In this document: positions 17,180 to 26,747 of the stretch, in pieces
Numbering within the stretch: the first letter of the stretch is position 1
How the letters are laid out: each line of letters opens with the position of its first letter
NCBI GenBank assembly: GCA_041879295.1
Contig: CP047152.1
Coordinates: forward strand, 4,469,501 to 4,533,500
Reading direction: 5' to 3'
Length of the DNA stretch: 64,000 bases
DNA from: Pseudomonas putida
Lineage (GTDB): Bacteria > Pseudomonadota > Gammaproteobacteria > Pseudomonadales > Pseudomonadaceae
The notes under the pieces: generated by a model
What the model saw: only the letters and a program-made list of their open reading frames with translations
Told to the model about the DNA's origin: nothing
Database searches by the model: none
Position numbers and translations under genes: made by a program

Positions 17180-19771
17180 ATGTCTTCACGTAAATTCGGC
17201 CTGAACCTGGTAGTGGTGCTGGCCATCGCCGCACTGTTCACCGGGTTCTGGGCACTGATCAACCGCCCGGTCTCCGCCCCCGCCTGGCCAGAACAGATCT
17301 CTGGCTTTTCGTATTCGCCGTTCCGCCTGGGCGAAAGCCCACAGAAGGGTCAGTATCCCACTGACGACGAAATGCGCCAGGACCTGGAGCAGTTGAGCAA
17401 ACTGACCGACAGCATCCGTATCTATACCGTGGAAGGCACCCAGGCCGACATCCCGCGCCTGGCTGAGGAGTTGGGCCTGCGGGTAACACTGGGGATATGG
17501 ATCAGCCCGGACCTGGAGCGCAACGAGCGCGAAATCGCCACGGCCATCCAGTTGGCCAACACGTCGCGTAGCGTGGTGCGGGTGGTGGTCGGCAACGAGG
17601 CGCTGTTCCGGGAAGAAGTCACACCGGAAAACCTGATCAAATACCTGGACCGGGTACGCGCAGCTGTAAAGGTGCCCGTAACCACCAGTGAACAATGGCA
17701 CATCTGGAAGGAACACCCCGAGCTGGCCAGGCACGTCGACCTGATTGCGGCGCACATCCTGCCCTACTGGGAGTTCGTGCCGATGAAGGATTCGGTCGAG
17801 TTCGTCCTCGACCGCGCCCGTGAACTGAAGCGCCAGTTCCCGCGCAAACCCCTGCTGCTGTCGGAAGTCGGCTGGCCAAGCAACGGCCGCATGCGCGGTG
17901 GTGCCGATGCCACACAGGCCGACCAGGCCATCTACTTGCGCACCCTGGTCAACACCCTCAACCGCAGGGGCTATAACTACTTTGTCATTGAAGCCTATGA
18001 CCAACCCTGGAAAGCCAGCGACGAAGGCTCGGTAGGCGCCTACTGGGGGGTCTACAACGCCGAGCGCCAGCAGAAGTTCAACTTCGACGGCCCCGTGGTG
18101 GCGATCCCGCAGTGGCGGGCCCTGGCAGTGGCGTCGGTGGTGCTGGCAATGATCGCCCTGACGGTGCTGTTCATTGATGGCTCGGCCCTGCGCCAGCGTG
18201 GCCGGACCTTCCTGACGTTCATCACCTTCCTGTGCGGGTCGGTGCTGGTGTGGATCGCCTACGACTATAGCCAGCAATACAGCACCTGGTTCAGCCTGAC
18301 CGTGGGCGTGCTGCTGGCCCTTGGCGCGTTGGGCGTGTTCATCGTGCTGCTCACCGAGGCCCACGAACTGGCCGAGGCGGTATGGATACACAAGCGGCGC
18401 CGCGAGTTCCTGCCCGTGCAGGCCGACAGTGCCTACCGGCCCAAGGTGTCGGTGCATGTGCCGTGCTACAACGAGCCACCTGAGATGGTGAAACAAACCC
18501 TCGACGCCCTGGCCGCCCTGGACTACCCCGACTACGAAGTGCTGGTGATCGACAACAACACCAAGGACCCGGCCGTTTGGGAGCCGCTCAAGGCCCACTG
18601 CGAGAAGCTTGGCGAGCGCTTCAAGTTCTTCCACGTCGCGCCTCTGGCCGGCTTCAAGGGTGGCGCGCTGAACTACCTGATCCCGCACACGGCCAAGGAC
18701 GCCGAAGTGATCGCGGTAATCGACTCGGACTACTGCGTCGACCGCAACTGGCTCAAGCACATGGTGCCGCACTTCGCCGACCCGAAAATTGCCGTGGTGC
18801 AGTCACCGCAGGATTACCGCGACCAGCACGAAAGCGCCTTCAAGAAGCTGTGCTACAGCGAGTACAAGGGCTTCTTCCACATCGGTATGGTCACCCGCAA
18901 CGACCGTGACGCGATCATCCAGCACGGCACCATGACCATGACCCGGCGCAGTGTGCTGGAAGAACTGGGCTGGGCCGAGTGGTGCATCTGCGAGGACGCC
19001 GAACTGGGCCTGCGCGTGTTCGAGAAAGGCCTGTCCGCCGCCTACGCCCACAACAGCTATGGCAAGGGCCTGATGCCTGACACCTTCATCGACTTCAAGA
19101 AGCAACGCTTCCGCTGGGCCTACGGCGCCATCCAGATCATCAAGCACCACGCCAGCGCACTGCTGCGCGGCAAAGGCAGCCAGCTGACCCGTGGCCAGCG
19201 CTACCACTTCCTGGCCGGCTGGCTACCGTGGATCGCCGATGGCATGAACATCTTCTTCACCATCGGCGCGCTGCTGTGGTCGGCGGCGATGATCATCGTG
19301 CCGCATCGGGTCGACCCGCCGCTGATGATCTTTGCCATCCCGCCGCTGGCGCTGTTCTTCTTCAAGGTCGGCAAGATCGTCTTCCTGTACCGCCGAGCGG
19401 TGGGGGTGAACCTCAAGGATGCCTTCGCAGCTGCACTGGCCGGGCTGGCACTGTCGCACACCATCGCCAAGGCGGTCCTGTATGGTTTCTTCACCAGCAG
19501 CATGCCGTTCTTCCGCACGCCGAAGAATGCTGACAGCCATGGGTTGCTGGTGGCGATTTCCGAAGCGCGTGAAGAGCTGTTCATCATGGTGCTGCTGTGG
19601 GGCGCGGCGCTGGGCATCTACCTGGTTCAGGGGCTGCCGAGCTCGGACATGCGCTTCTGGGTGGCGATGTTGCTGGTGCAGTCGTTGCCATATGTGGCAG
19701 CGCTGGTGATGGCATTTCTGTCGTCGCTGCCCAAGCCCGCAGAAAAGGCTGCCGAAGCGCAGCAGGCTTGA
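17180..19771 (+). CDS. ndvB: NdvB-like beta-(1,3)-glucan synthase (GH17 + GT2 fusion membrane protein)
   Basis: Predicted to make periplasmic (cyclic) beta-1,3-glucans from UDP-glucose; in P. aeruginosa NdvB glucans contribute to biofilm antibiotic tolerance. The 863-residue protein has one N-terminal membrane segment and a periplasmic glycoside hydrolase family 17-like domain (about 35-310, with VVGNEALFREE and LLSEVGWPSNGRMRGG). Membrane segments follow, then a family 2 glycosyltransferase core from about residue 421 (HVPCYNEPPE), DSDYC at 515-519, CEDAELG, and QRFRW at 642-646. Further membrane helices complete it. All GT2 catalytic motifs are intact. It is a single gene with its own spacer, opposite to tcdA. 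Confidence 0.88.
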   Translation: MSSRKFGLNLVVVLAIAALFTGFWALINRPVSAPAWPEQISGFSYSPFRLGESPQKGQYPTDDEMRQDLEQLSKLTDSIRIYTVEGTQADIPRLAEELGLRVTLGIWISPDLERNEREIATAIQLANTSRSVVRVVVGNEALFREEVTPENLIKYLDRVRAAVKVPVTTSEQWHIWKEHPELARHVDLIAAHILPYWEFVPMKDSVEFVLDRARELKRQFPRKPLLLSEVGWPSNGRMRGGADATQADQAIYLRTLVNTLNRRGYNYFVIEAYDQPWKASDEGSVGAYWGVYNAERQQKFNFDGPVVAIPQWRALAVASVVLAMIALTVLFIDGSALRQRGRTFLTFITFLCGSVLVWIAYDYSQQYSTWFSLTVGVLLALGALGVFIVLLTEAHELAEAVWIHKRRREFLPVQADSAYRPKVSVHVPCYNEPPEMVKQTLDALAALDYPDYEVLVIDNNTKDPAVWEPLKAHCEKLGERFKFFHVAPLAGFKGGALNYLIPHTAKDAEVIAVIDSDYCVDRNWLKHMVPHFADPKIAVVQSPQDYRDQHESAFKKLCYSEYKGFFHIGMVTRNDRDAIIQHGTMTMTRRSVLEELGWAEWCICEDAELGLRVFEKGLSAAYAHNSYGKGLMPDTFIDFKKQRFRWAYGAIQIIKHHASALLRGKGSQLTRGQRYHFLAGWLPWIADGMNIFFTIGALLWSAAMIIVPHRVDPPLMIFAIPPLALFFFKVGKIVFLYRRAVGVNLKDAFAAALAGLALSHTIAKAVLYGFFTSSMPFFRTPKNADSHGLLVAISEAREELFIMVLLWGAALGIYLVQGLPSSDMRFWVAMLLVQSLPYVAALVMAFLSSLPKPAEKAAEAQQA

Positions 19772-19791
19772 AGTTGCCTGGGCTGACCTGT

Positions 19792-19890
19792 GCAGCCCAT
19801 TCGCGGGCACGCCCGCTCCCACAGGCCTGCCACAGGCATTCAGAGCTGCGCGGTACCTGGTGGAGCGGGCGTGCCCGCGAATGGGCCGTG
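19792..19890. repeat. inverted REP pair downstream of ndvB
   Basis: REP copies at about 19797-19825 and 19856-19886 face each other (CATTCGCGGGCACGCCCGCT and its near-complement), with the outer bases GCAGCCCATT partly matching too. It follows the ndvB stop by about 20 bp. Confidence 0.85.
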
Positions 19891-19961
19891 CTGCCCGAAA
19901 TCATTTGATATAAGATAACGCCCCTCAGATTTCCCCGCCTTGCCTTGCCCCGGAGTCCCCC

Positions 19962-21113
19962 ATGACGGCCCCTGCCGAGCTCTCGCCTACCCTTCAACTG
20001 GCCTGCGACCTGATCCGTCGCCCCTCGGTCACCCCCGTCGACGCCGATTGCCAGGCGCAGATGATGAAACGCCTGGGTGCCGTAGGCTTCCAGCTGGAGC
20101 CGATGCGCATTGAAGACGTCGACAACTTCTGGGCCACCCACGGCAGCCAGGACGGCCCGGTACTGTGTTTTGCCGGCCACACCGACGTGGTGCCCACCGG
20201 CCCGGTCCAGCAATGGCAGCATGAACCCTTCGAGGCGCTGATCGACGCCGACGGCATGCTCTGCGGCCGTGGCGCCGCCGACATGAAGGGCAGCCTGGCG
20301 TCCATGGTCATCGCCAGCGAGCGCTTCGTGCAGGACTACCCGAACCACCGCGGCAAAGTCGCGTTTCTGATCACCAGCGACGAGGAAGGCCCGGCTCACC
20401 ACGGCACCAAGGCGGTGGTCGAGCGCCTGAAAGCGCGCAACGAGCGCCTGGACTGGTGCATCGTCGGCGAACCGTCCAGCACCACCTTGCTGGGTGACGT
20501 GGTCAAGAACGGTCGCCGTGGTTCACTGGGCGCCAAGCTGACCATACGCGGCAAGCAGGGCCATGTGGCCTATCCGCACCTGGCGCGCAACCCGATCCAC
20601 CTGGCCGCCCCGGCCCTGGCGGAACTGGCTGCCGAGCACTGGGACGAAGGCAACGCGTTCTTCCCGCCAACCAGCTTCCAGATCTCCAACGTCAATTCCG
20701 GCACCGGCGCCACCAACGTAGTCCCGGGCGAGCTGACCGCGCTGTTCAACTTCCGTTTTTCCACCGAGTCCACCGTTGAAGGCTTGCAGGCGCGGGTGTC
20801 GGCGATTCTCGACAAGCATGAACTGGACTGGTCGGTCGACTGGGCGCTGTCGGGCCTGCCGTTCCTGACCGAGCCAGGCGAGCTGCTCGACGCCGTAGCG
20901 GCCAGCATCAAGGGCGTCACCGGTCGCGATACCCAGCCCTCCACCAGCGGCGGCACCTCCGATGGACGCTTCATCGCAACCATGGGCACCCAGGTGGTCG
21001 AACTCGGCCCGGTCAACGCTACGATCCACCAGGTTGACGAGCGGATCCTTGCCAGTGACCTCGATCTGCTGACCGAAATCTACTACCAGACCCTGGTCCG
21101 GTTGCTCGCCTGA
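19962..21113 (+). CDS. dapE: succinyl-diaminopimelate desuccinylase
   Basis: Zinc hydrolase that removes succinate from N-succinyl-LL-diaminopimelate, the step after DapC. The 383-residue M20-family protein carries the metal ligands in [10 protein letters not shown] (His73, catalytic Asp75), [10 protein letters not shown] (Asp107) and TSDEEGPA (catalytic Glu141, ligand Glu142), and a late His in [12 protein letters not shown]. The middle section is the dimerisation lid domain. The stop and the rlmA start overlap by one base (TGATG), so the two genes form an operon. Confidence 0.97.
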   Translation: MTAPAELSPTLQLACDLIRRPSVTPVDADCQAQMMKRLGAVGFQLEPMRIEDVDNFWATHGSQDGPVLCFAGHTDVVPTGPVQQWQHEPFEALIDADGMLCGRGAADMKGSLASMVIASERFVQDYPNHRGKVAFLITSDEEGPAHHGTKAVVERLKARNERLDWCIVGEPSSTTLLGDVVKNGRRGSLGAKLTIRGKQGHVAYPHLARNPIHLAAPALAELAAEHWDEGNAFFPPTSFQISNVNSGTGATNVVPGELTALFNFRFSTESTVEGLQARVSAILDKHELDWSVDWALSGLPFLTEPGELLDAVAASIKGVTGRDTQPSTSGGTSDGRFIATMGTQVVELGPVNATIHQVDERILASDLDLLTEIYYQTLVRLLA

Positions 21114-21925
21114 TGCTTGCCTGCCCGCTTTGCCAAGCGCCGCTGAGCCGGCTCGACAATGGAGTGGTGTGCCCGGCCGGCCACCGCTTCGACCGCGCCC
21201 GCCAGGGTTACCTGAACCTGCTGCCGGTGCAGCACAAGAACAGCCGAGACCCCGGTGACAACCAGGCCATGGTCGAGGCCCGCCGCGACTTTCTCGACGC
21301 CGGCCATTACGCGCCAGTCGCCCGCCGCCTGGCCGAGCTGGCCGCCGAGCGCCAGCCAGGCGCCTGGCTGGACATCGGCTGCGGCGAGGGTTACTACACC
21401 GCACAGATCGCCCAGGCCTTGCCGGCCGCCGACGGCTATGCGCTGGACATCTCCCGCGAAGCGGTCAAGCGTGCCTGCCGCCGAGCACCGGCGGTCACCT
21501 GGATGGTCGCCAGCATGGCCCGCGTGCCGCTGACCGACGCCAGCTGCCAGTTCATCGCCAGCGTTTTCAGCCCGCTTGACTGGGCCGAGGCCAAGCGTTT
21601 GCTCAGCCCCGGCGGCGGCCTGATGCGGGTCGGCCCGACCAGCGGCCACCTGATGGAACTGCGTGAAGTGCTCTACGATGAAGTACGCCCTTACGCCGAC
21701 GACAAGCACCTGGCCCTGGTCCCTGAAGGCATGGCCCATGCCCACAGCGAAACCCTCGAGTTCCGCCTGAGCCTGGCCGCGCCCAAGGCCCGCGCCGACC
21801 TGCTGGCCATGACCCCACACGGCTGGCGCGCCAGCGCCGAAAAACGGGCCCGGGTGATCGACCAGGCCGAGCCGTTCGAGGTCACGGTTTCCATGCGTTA
21901 TGACTATTTCGTGCGCCAAGACTGA
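21113..21925 (+). CDS. rlmA: 23S rRNA (guanine-N1)-methyltransferase RlmA-like
   Basis: SAM-dependent methyltransferase predicted to modify G745 in 23S rRNA helix 35. The 270-residue protein begins with a zinc-ribbon (CPLC at 4-7, then CPAGHRF at 20-26) and the RARQGYLNLLPVQHKNSRDPGDN stretch typical of RlmA, here quoted only in part (GYLNLLPVQ). The SAM motif WLDIGCGEGYYT follows at about residue 83. The gene overlaps dapE by one base. RlmA(I) and RlmA(II) cannot be told apart without alignment, but Gram-negative origin favours RlmA(I). Confidence 0.86.
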   Translation: MLACPLCQAPLSRLDNGVVCPAGHRFDRARQGYLNLLPVQHKNSRDPGDNQAMVEARRDFLDAGHYAPVARRLAELAAERQPGAWLDIGCGEGYYTAQIAQALPAADGYALDISREAVKRACRRAPAVTWMVASMARVPLTDASCQFIASVFSPLDWAEAKRLLSPGGGLMRVGPTSGHLMELREVLYDEVRPYADDKHLALVPEGMAHAHSETLEFRLSLAAPKARADLLAMTPHGWRASAEKRARVIDQAEPFEVTVSMRYDYFVRQD

Positions 21926-21942
21926 GCACACCCGGAGCCCTT

Positions 21943-22320
21943 ATGCGTCAACCTGATATCGAGATCTACCTGAAGGACGCCGACGTCGACCACAAGCAGA
22001 TTGCCGAGTGGCTCGCCCAGGCAATCGGCCCGTGCACCGAGTGGAAGCAGAAAGGCCATACCTTCAAATGCCAGGCCGGTAACATTCCGGTCACTTGGTT
22101 ACCCAAGGCTGTAGGGAAATGGAACAGCCTGTACCTGGAAAGCGACCAGACGCCGTGGGCCGATGACGTTGCCTGCGCCCGCGCCGCATTTGCCGCGCTG
22201 GGTGTGGAAGTGCGCTGCGCGCCGGGTGGCTGGGTCGAGGAAGACGGGGAAGAAGATGCTGACCGCTGGGTCCGCATCAGCGCCGACGGTGAAGAGGAAA
22301 TCACCTGGCGTACATCATGA
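21943..22320 (+). CDS. conserved hypothetical protein, 125 aa
   Basis: Small acidic soluble protein (MRQPDIEIYLKDADVDHK start; WVEEDGEEDADRWVRIS near the end) with no signal peptide or membrane segment. I do not recognise a named domain. Two cysteines (Cys31, Cys43) flank a tryptophan-rich middle. It follows rlmA by 17 bp on the same strand, so dapE-rlmA-this gene may be one transcript. GAGCCC sits just before the ATG as a weak ribosome binding site. Confidence 0.8.
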   Translation: MRQPDIEIYLKDADVDHKQIAEWLAQAIGPCTEWKQKGHTFKCQAGNIPVTWLPKAVGKWNSLYLESDQTPWADDVACARAAFAALGVEVRCAPGGWVEEDGEEDADRWVRISADGEEEITWRTS

Positions 22321-22339
22321 AACGGCAGGCTTGCTCGTT

Positions 22340-22428
22340 TCTGTAGGAGCGGGCTTACCCGCGAACACGGGCCTCGCCCGTGGCAGCCACCGTAGTGGCT
22401 GCTTCGCGGGCAAGCCCGCTCCTACGGC
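22340..22428. repeat. inverted REP pair (GTAGGAGCGGG subtype)
   Basis: CTGTAGGAGCGGGCTTACCCGC (from 22341) faces TTCGCGGGCAAGCCCGCTCC (22402-22421) across a spacer that holds its own stem (CACGGGCCTCGCCCGTG). It lies between two convergent genes. Confidence 0.85.
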
Positions 22429-22442
22429 TTGAAACCAGAGGC

Positions 22443-22652
22443 TCAGAGGCCCACTACGTCTTCGGCTTGCAGGCCTTTCTGGCCCTGCACGCAGGCGTAC
22501 TCCACCCGCTGCCCTTCGACCAGGGTACGATGCCCCTCACCGCGAATCGCCCGATAGTGGACGAACACATCCGCACCACCTTCGCGCTGAATGAAGCCAT
22601 AACCCTTGGCATCGTTGAACCACTTTACATTCCCAGTCTCACGAGACGACAT
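22443..22652 (-). CDS. cold-shock domain protein
   Basis: Single cold-shock domain RNA/DNA-binding protein, 69 residues, with RNP1 KGYGFIQ and RNP2 VFVHYRAI. It opens [18 protein letters not shown]1 ends in IQ instead of the commoner IT or IE, and position RNP2 has HYRAI instead of HFSAI, so it belongs to a diverged CspA/CapB-like subgroup. The 230-bp AU-rich upstream leader towards plsB is long, as in cold-inducible csp genes; a minus-strand TATACT lies near 22760. Cold induction is an inference. Confidence 0.92.
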   Translation of the reverse strand: MSSRETGNVKWFNDAKGYGFIQREGGADVFVHYRAIRGEGHRTLVEGQRVEYACVQGQKGLQAEDVVGL

Positions 22653-22885
22653 CTGAACTACTCCGGATTTTTATTGTGAAGATCGCCTTGCAGGCACGAG
22701 GTCACATGCCCCGTGCCAACGCCGCTTGCTGAAATATCCTGCAAGTGGCAGGCCGAGTATATGACACAGAACAAAAAAAATTGATGACGGTCCCGTCGTT
22801 GGCCGAATTTTGCTGAACTTACGCCGATACGGCAGACTAAATAGCAGAATACTCACCTGAACATCACACCCAGGGCACACACCCC

Positions 22886-25372
22886 ATGACCCGTTCCCCC
22901 CTGCACCGCCTGATATTCGGCGGCCTGCGTCGCCTGTTGTACCTGTGGGTGCGCTCCGAGACCATCAACCAGTCTTCCATGACCCTCAACCTCGACCGCA
23001 GCCGGCCGGTGTTCTATGCGCTGCCCTCGCCCGCGCTCACCGACCTGGCCGTGCTCGACCACGAGTGCACCAAGGCGGGGCTGCCGCGCCCGGTGCTGCC
23101 GGTAGCCGTCGGCCCACTGCAGGAACCCGCCGCGTTCTTCTACCTGACCCCCGACCCGGACTGGCTCGGCCGCCAGGACAAAAGCGGCGCCCCGCCCACG
23201 CTCGAGCGCCTGGTGGCTGCCGTCAGCCAGCATGCCGAAGAAGATGCGCAGATCATTCCTGTCAGCGTGTTCTGGGGCCAGACCCCGGCCAGCGAGTCCA
23301 GCCCCTGGAAGCTGCTGTTCGCCGACAGCTGGGCGGTAACCGGGCGCCTGCGCCGGCTGCTGACCGTACTGATCCTGGGGCGCAAGACCCGGGTACAGTT
23401 CTCCGCGCCAATCCACCTGCGCGAACTGGTGCAGCACAACAAAGGCCACGAGCGCACCGTGCGCATGGCCCAGCGCCTGATGCGCGTGCACTTTCGCAAC
23501 CTCAAGACTGCCGTCATCGGCCCGGACATCTCGCACCGACGCACCCTGGTCAAAGGCCTGGTCCATGCCCCGCAAGTGCGCCAGGCGATTGCCGACGAAG
23601 CACAGCGCGAGAACCTGCCGCTGGCCAAAGCCGAGGCCCAGGCATTGCGCTATGGCAACGAGATAGCCTCGGACTACACCTATACCGCCATCCGCTTCCT
23701 CGAAGTGGTGCTCAGCTGGTTCTGGAACAAGATCTACGACGGCATCAAGGTCAACCACATCGAACAGGTGCAGGGTATCGCCCCTGGCCATGAAGTGATC
23801 TATGTGCCGTGCCACCGCAGCCACATCGACTACCTGCTGCTGTCGTACCTGCTGTTCCGCAACGGCCTCACTCCGCCGCACGTGGCTGCAGGCATCAACC
23901 TCAACATGCCGGTGGTGGGTAACCTGCTACGCCGTGGTGGCGCCTTCTTCATGCGCCGCACGTTCAAGGGCAACCCGCTTTACACGGCAGTGTTCAACGA
24001 GTACCTGCACACCCTGTACACCAAGGGCTTCCCGGTCGAGTACTTCGTCGAAGGCGGCCGCTCGCGTACGGGGCGCATGTTGCAGCCGCGCACCGGGATG
24101 CTGGCCATTACCCTGCGCAGCTTCCTGCGTTCGTCGCGTACGCCAATCGTGTTCGTGCCGGTGTACATCGGCTACGAACGCGTGCTCGAAGGCCGTACCT
24201 ACCTGGGCGAACTGCGCGGCGCCAGCAAGAAGAAGGAGTCGGTGTTCGACATCTTCAAGGTGTTCGGCGCACTCAAGCAGCGCTTTGGCCAGGTTTACGT
24301 GAACTTCGGCGAACCCATCCGCCTGGCTGGTTTCCTCGACCAGCAGCAGCCCGGCTGGCGTGAACAGGATCACGGTCCGCAGTACCGTCCGGACTGGCTC
24401 AACGCTACTACTGCTCGCCTGGGAGAAACCGTGGCCCGTCACCTCAACGAGGCAGCCGCCATCAACCCGGTCAACCTGGTGGCCCTGGCACTGCTGTCCA
24501 CCAGCCGCCTTGCCCTGGACGAACGCGCCCTGACCCGCGTACTCGACCTGTACCTGGCGCTGCTGCGCCAAGTGCCCTACTCGCCGCATACCACCCTGCC
24601 CGAGGGCGACGGCCAGGCACTGATCGAACATGTACGCAGCATGAACCTGATGGCCGAGCAGAAGGACGCCCTGGGCCGCATCCTCTATCTGGATGAAGGC
24701 AATGCGGTACTGATGACCTATTACCGCAACAACGTGCTGCACATCTTCGCCCTGCCGGCGCTGCTGGCCAGCTTCTTCCTCAGCAGTTCACGCATGAGCC
24801 GTGAACTGCTGGGCCAGTATGTGCACGCGCTGTACCCGTACCTGCAGGCCGAACTGTTTCTGCGCTGGACGCCAGAACAGCTGGACGAAGTAATCGACCA
24901 ATGGCTGGTCGCGTTGGTGGAACAGGGCTTGCTGCGCCAGGACAACGATCTGTACGTGCGCCCGGCGCCCAGCTCGCGGCAATTCGTGTTGCTGACCCTG
25001 CTCGCCCGTACCATCACCCAGACCCTGCAGCGCTTCTACATGGCCACCTCGCTGCTGATCAACAGCGGGCAGAACAGCCTGAGTGCCGAAGCGCTGGAAG
25101 ACTTGTGCGTGATGATGGCCCAGCGCCTGTCGATCCTGCATGGCCTGAATGCTCCGGAGTTCTTCGACAAGACGCTGTTCCGCCACTTCATCCAGACCTT
25201 GCTCGAGCAAGGCGTGCTGCACGCCGACGCGCAAGGCAAGCTGGGTTATCAGGACAAGCTCGGCGAGCTGGCCGAGGGCGTGGCCAAGCGTGTGCTGTCG
25301 GCCGAGCTGCGCCTGTCGATCCGCCAGGTGGCCCTGCACCGTGACGACGGGCTGGAAACTTCGGCCCTCTAA
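22886..25372 (+). CDS. plsB: glycerol-3-phosphate 1-O-acyltransferase PlsB
   Basis: Inner-membrane acyltransferase that acylates position 1 of glycerol-3-phosphate, the first step of phospholipid synthesis. The 828-residue protein is the standard long form and contains the HX4D catalytic motif (HRSHID, His310 and Asp315), the [10 protein letters not shown] and [10 protein letters not shown] glycerol-phosphate binding blocks, and the [12 protein letters not shown] block. Its divergent neighbour is the cold-shock gene. It is followed after 76 bp by a small lipoprotein gene on the same strand. Confidence 0.97.
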   Translation: MTRSPLHRLIFGGLRRLLYLWVRSETINQSSMTLNLDRSRPVFYALPSPALTDLAVLDHECTKAGLPRPVLPVAVGPLQEPAAFFYLTPDPDWLGRQDKSGAPPTLERLVAAVSQHAEEDAQIIPVSVFWGQTPASESSPWKLLFADSWAVTGRLRRLLTVLILGRKTRVQFSAPIHLRELVQHNKGHERTVRMAQRLMRVHFRNLKTAVIGPDISHRRTLVKGLVHAPQVRQAIADEAQRENLPLAKAEAQALRYGNEIASDYTYTAIRFLEVVLSWFWNKIYDGIKVNHIEQVQGIAPGHEVIYVPCHRSHIDYLLLSYLLFRNGLTPPHVAAGINLNMPVVGNLLRRGGAFFMRRTFKGNPLYTAVFNEYLHTLYTKGFPVEYFVEGGRSRTGRMLQPRTGMLAITLRSFLRSSRTPIVFVPVYIGYERVLEGRTYLGELRGASKKKESVFDIFKVFGALKQRFGQVYVNFGEPIRLAGFLDQQQPGWREQDHGPQYRPDWLNATTARLGETVARHLNEAAAINPVNLVALALLSTSRLALDERALTRVLDLYLALLRQVPYSPHTTLPEGDGQALIEHVRSMNLMAEQKDALGRILYLDEGNAVLMTYYRNNVLHIFALPALLASFFLSSSRMSRELLGQYVHALYPYLQAELFLRWTPEQLDEVIDQWLVALVEQGLLRQDNDLYVRPAPSSRQFVLLTLLARTITQTLQRFYMATSLLINSGQNSLSAEALEDLCVMMAQRLSILHGLNAPEFFDKTLFRHFIQTLLEQGVLHADAQGKLGYQDKLGELAEGVAKRVLSAELRLSIRQVALHRDDGLETSAL

Positions 25373-25448
25373 CGGTTCATCGGTCGGGAAAATCCGCTAA
25401 AGTCCCTGGGGTTGGCCACAAGCCAGCTCCAAGGACACCGGAGATTCC

Positions 25449-25847
25449 ATGAAAAAGCTCTTTATGCTGTGTTGCGCATCCCTGCTTGCAGCCTGTTCCA
25501 GCCAAAACCCACACAGCCAGGCCAGCCTGGACGGTGAAGTCTTCTACCTGCAGCGTATTGCCCTGCCGCCTGCCGCCACCCTGAGCGTGGAACTGCAGGA
25601 TGTGTCACTGATGGACGCCCCTGCCGTAACCCTGGCGCGCCAGGCCGGCCCGGTCAAAGGCAACGTACCACTGCCGTTCCATCTCACCTATGATCCCGCG
25701 CAGGTCAAGCCTGGCCACCGCTATGCGGTGAGCGCGCGCATCGAGCTGAATGGCAAGTTGCTGTTCATCAACACCGAACAGCACGCTGTCGCGCTCGATG
25801 GCAGTGACCCGCAATCGGTACGCATCAAGGTAGACCAGGTTCGCTGA
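25449..25847 (+). CDS. YbaY-family lipoprotein
   Basis: Predicted lipoprotein of 132 residues: signal sequence MKKLFMLCCASLLAACSSQ with the lipobox LAAC (Cys16). The mature part has the YbaY/YscW-like beta-sandwich pattern VFYLQRIALPPAATLSVELQ and LPFHLTYDPAQVKPGHRYAVS. This family of small beta proteins is often annotated as pilotin-like, but no secretion system is nearby, so that role is not supported. GGAGATTCC precedes the ATG. Followed 33 bp later by the DUF4197 gene. Confidence 0.85.
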   Translation: MKKLFMLCCASLLAACSSQNPHSQASLDGEVFYLQRIALPPAATLSVELQDVSLMDAPAVTLARQAGPVKGNVPLPFHLTYDPAQVKPGHRYAVSARIELNGKLLFINTEQHAVALDGSDPQSVRIKVDQVR

Positions 25848-25880
25848 TACCCGTACTCATCCGTTTACAAGGAAAGCTTC

Positions 25881-26567
25881 ATGATCCGCACTTCCCTGCG
25901 CTTCACCACCCTGTGCGCCGGCCTGCTGCTGTCGGCCAGCGCCCTGGCCCTGTCGCTCGGCGACCTCAGCCAGAAAGACGCCACCGGCGGCCTGAAGGAC
26001 GCCCTGACCCAAGGTGCGCAACTGGCCGTCAAGCAACTGAGCACCCCAGGCGGCTTCAGCAACAACCCGGACGTGCGCATCGAGCTGCCAGGCAACCTGG
26101 GCAAAGCTGCCAAGGCGATGAAAATGTTCGGCAAGGGTGAACAGGTCGAAGCCCTGGAAACCAGCATGAACAAGGCCGCCGAGGCTGCCGTGCCGCAGGC
26201 CCAGGCAATTCTGGTGGAGGCCGTGAAGAACATGAGCGTGACCGATGCCAAGGGCATTCTCAGCGGCGGTGACGACTCGGCCACCCAGTACCTGAACAAG
26301 AGCAGCCGCGAGCAGATCCGCGCCAAGTTCCTGCCAATCGTCAAGCAGGCCACCGACAAGGTTGGCGTGGCCCAGCAGTACAATGCCTTCGCCGCCCAGG
26401 CCAAAGGCCTGGGGCTGGTCAAGGATGACGCCAATATCGAGAACTACGTGACCGAGAAGGCGCTGGATGGCCTGTTCGAGATGATCGGCAAGCAGGAGCA
26501 GAGCATTCGCCAGAATCCGGCAGCCGCAGCTACCAGCCTGGCCAAGAAGGTTTTCGGCGCGCTGTAG
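25881..26567 (+). CDS. DUF4197 periplasmic protein
   Basis: Exported protein of unknown function, 228 residues. A signal peptide ends near LLLSASALALSLGDLS. The mature, helical protein has DUF4197 features: DATGGLKDALTQGAQLAVKQL, NNPDVRIELPGNL and the C-terminal ALDGLFEMIGKQEQSIRQNP-type helix (quoted in part). The stop codon TAG is itself part of an adjoining REP sequence (GTAGGAGCGGG). It shares an operon-like arrangement with the YbaY-like lipoprotein. AAGGAAAGC precedes the ATG. Confidence 0.86.
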   Translation: MIRTSLRFTTLCAGLLLSASALALSLGDLSQKDATGGLKDALTQGAQLAVKQLSTPGGFSNNPDVRIELPGNLGKAAKAMKMFGKGEQVEALETSMNKAAEAAVPQAQAILVEAVKNMSVTDAKGILSGGDDSATQYLNKSSREQIRAKFLPIVKQATDKVGVAQQYNAFAAQAKGLGLVKDDANIENYVTEKALDGLFEMIGKQEQSIRQNPAAAATSLAKKVFGAL

Positions 26568-26722
26568 GAGCGGGTTCACCCGCGAAAGGGCCGGGCCTGC
26601 TGGCCAATTTTCACCAGCCGTTCACCGTTGCTGCCGCTACCGTATTCGCGGGTAAACCCGCTCCTACACTGATCGAAAAGCCTGCGCGGTCCTCTGTAGG
26701 AGCGGGTTCACCCGCGAAGGGA
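26563..26722. repeat. cluster of three REP elements
   Basis: Copies at about 26564-26586 (direct), 26645-26668 (inverted) and 26694-26718 (direct), all of the GTAGGAGCGGGTTCACCCGCGAA type, separate the convergent DUF4197 and RND pump genes. The first contains the stop codon of the DUF4197 gene. Confidence 0.88.
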
Positions 26723-26747
26723 GGGCCAAGCCCTCCCCCTGCGGTCT

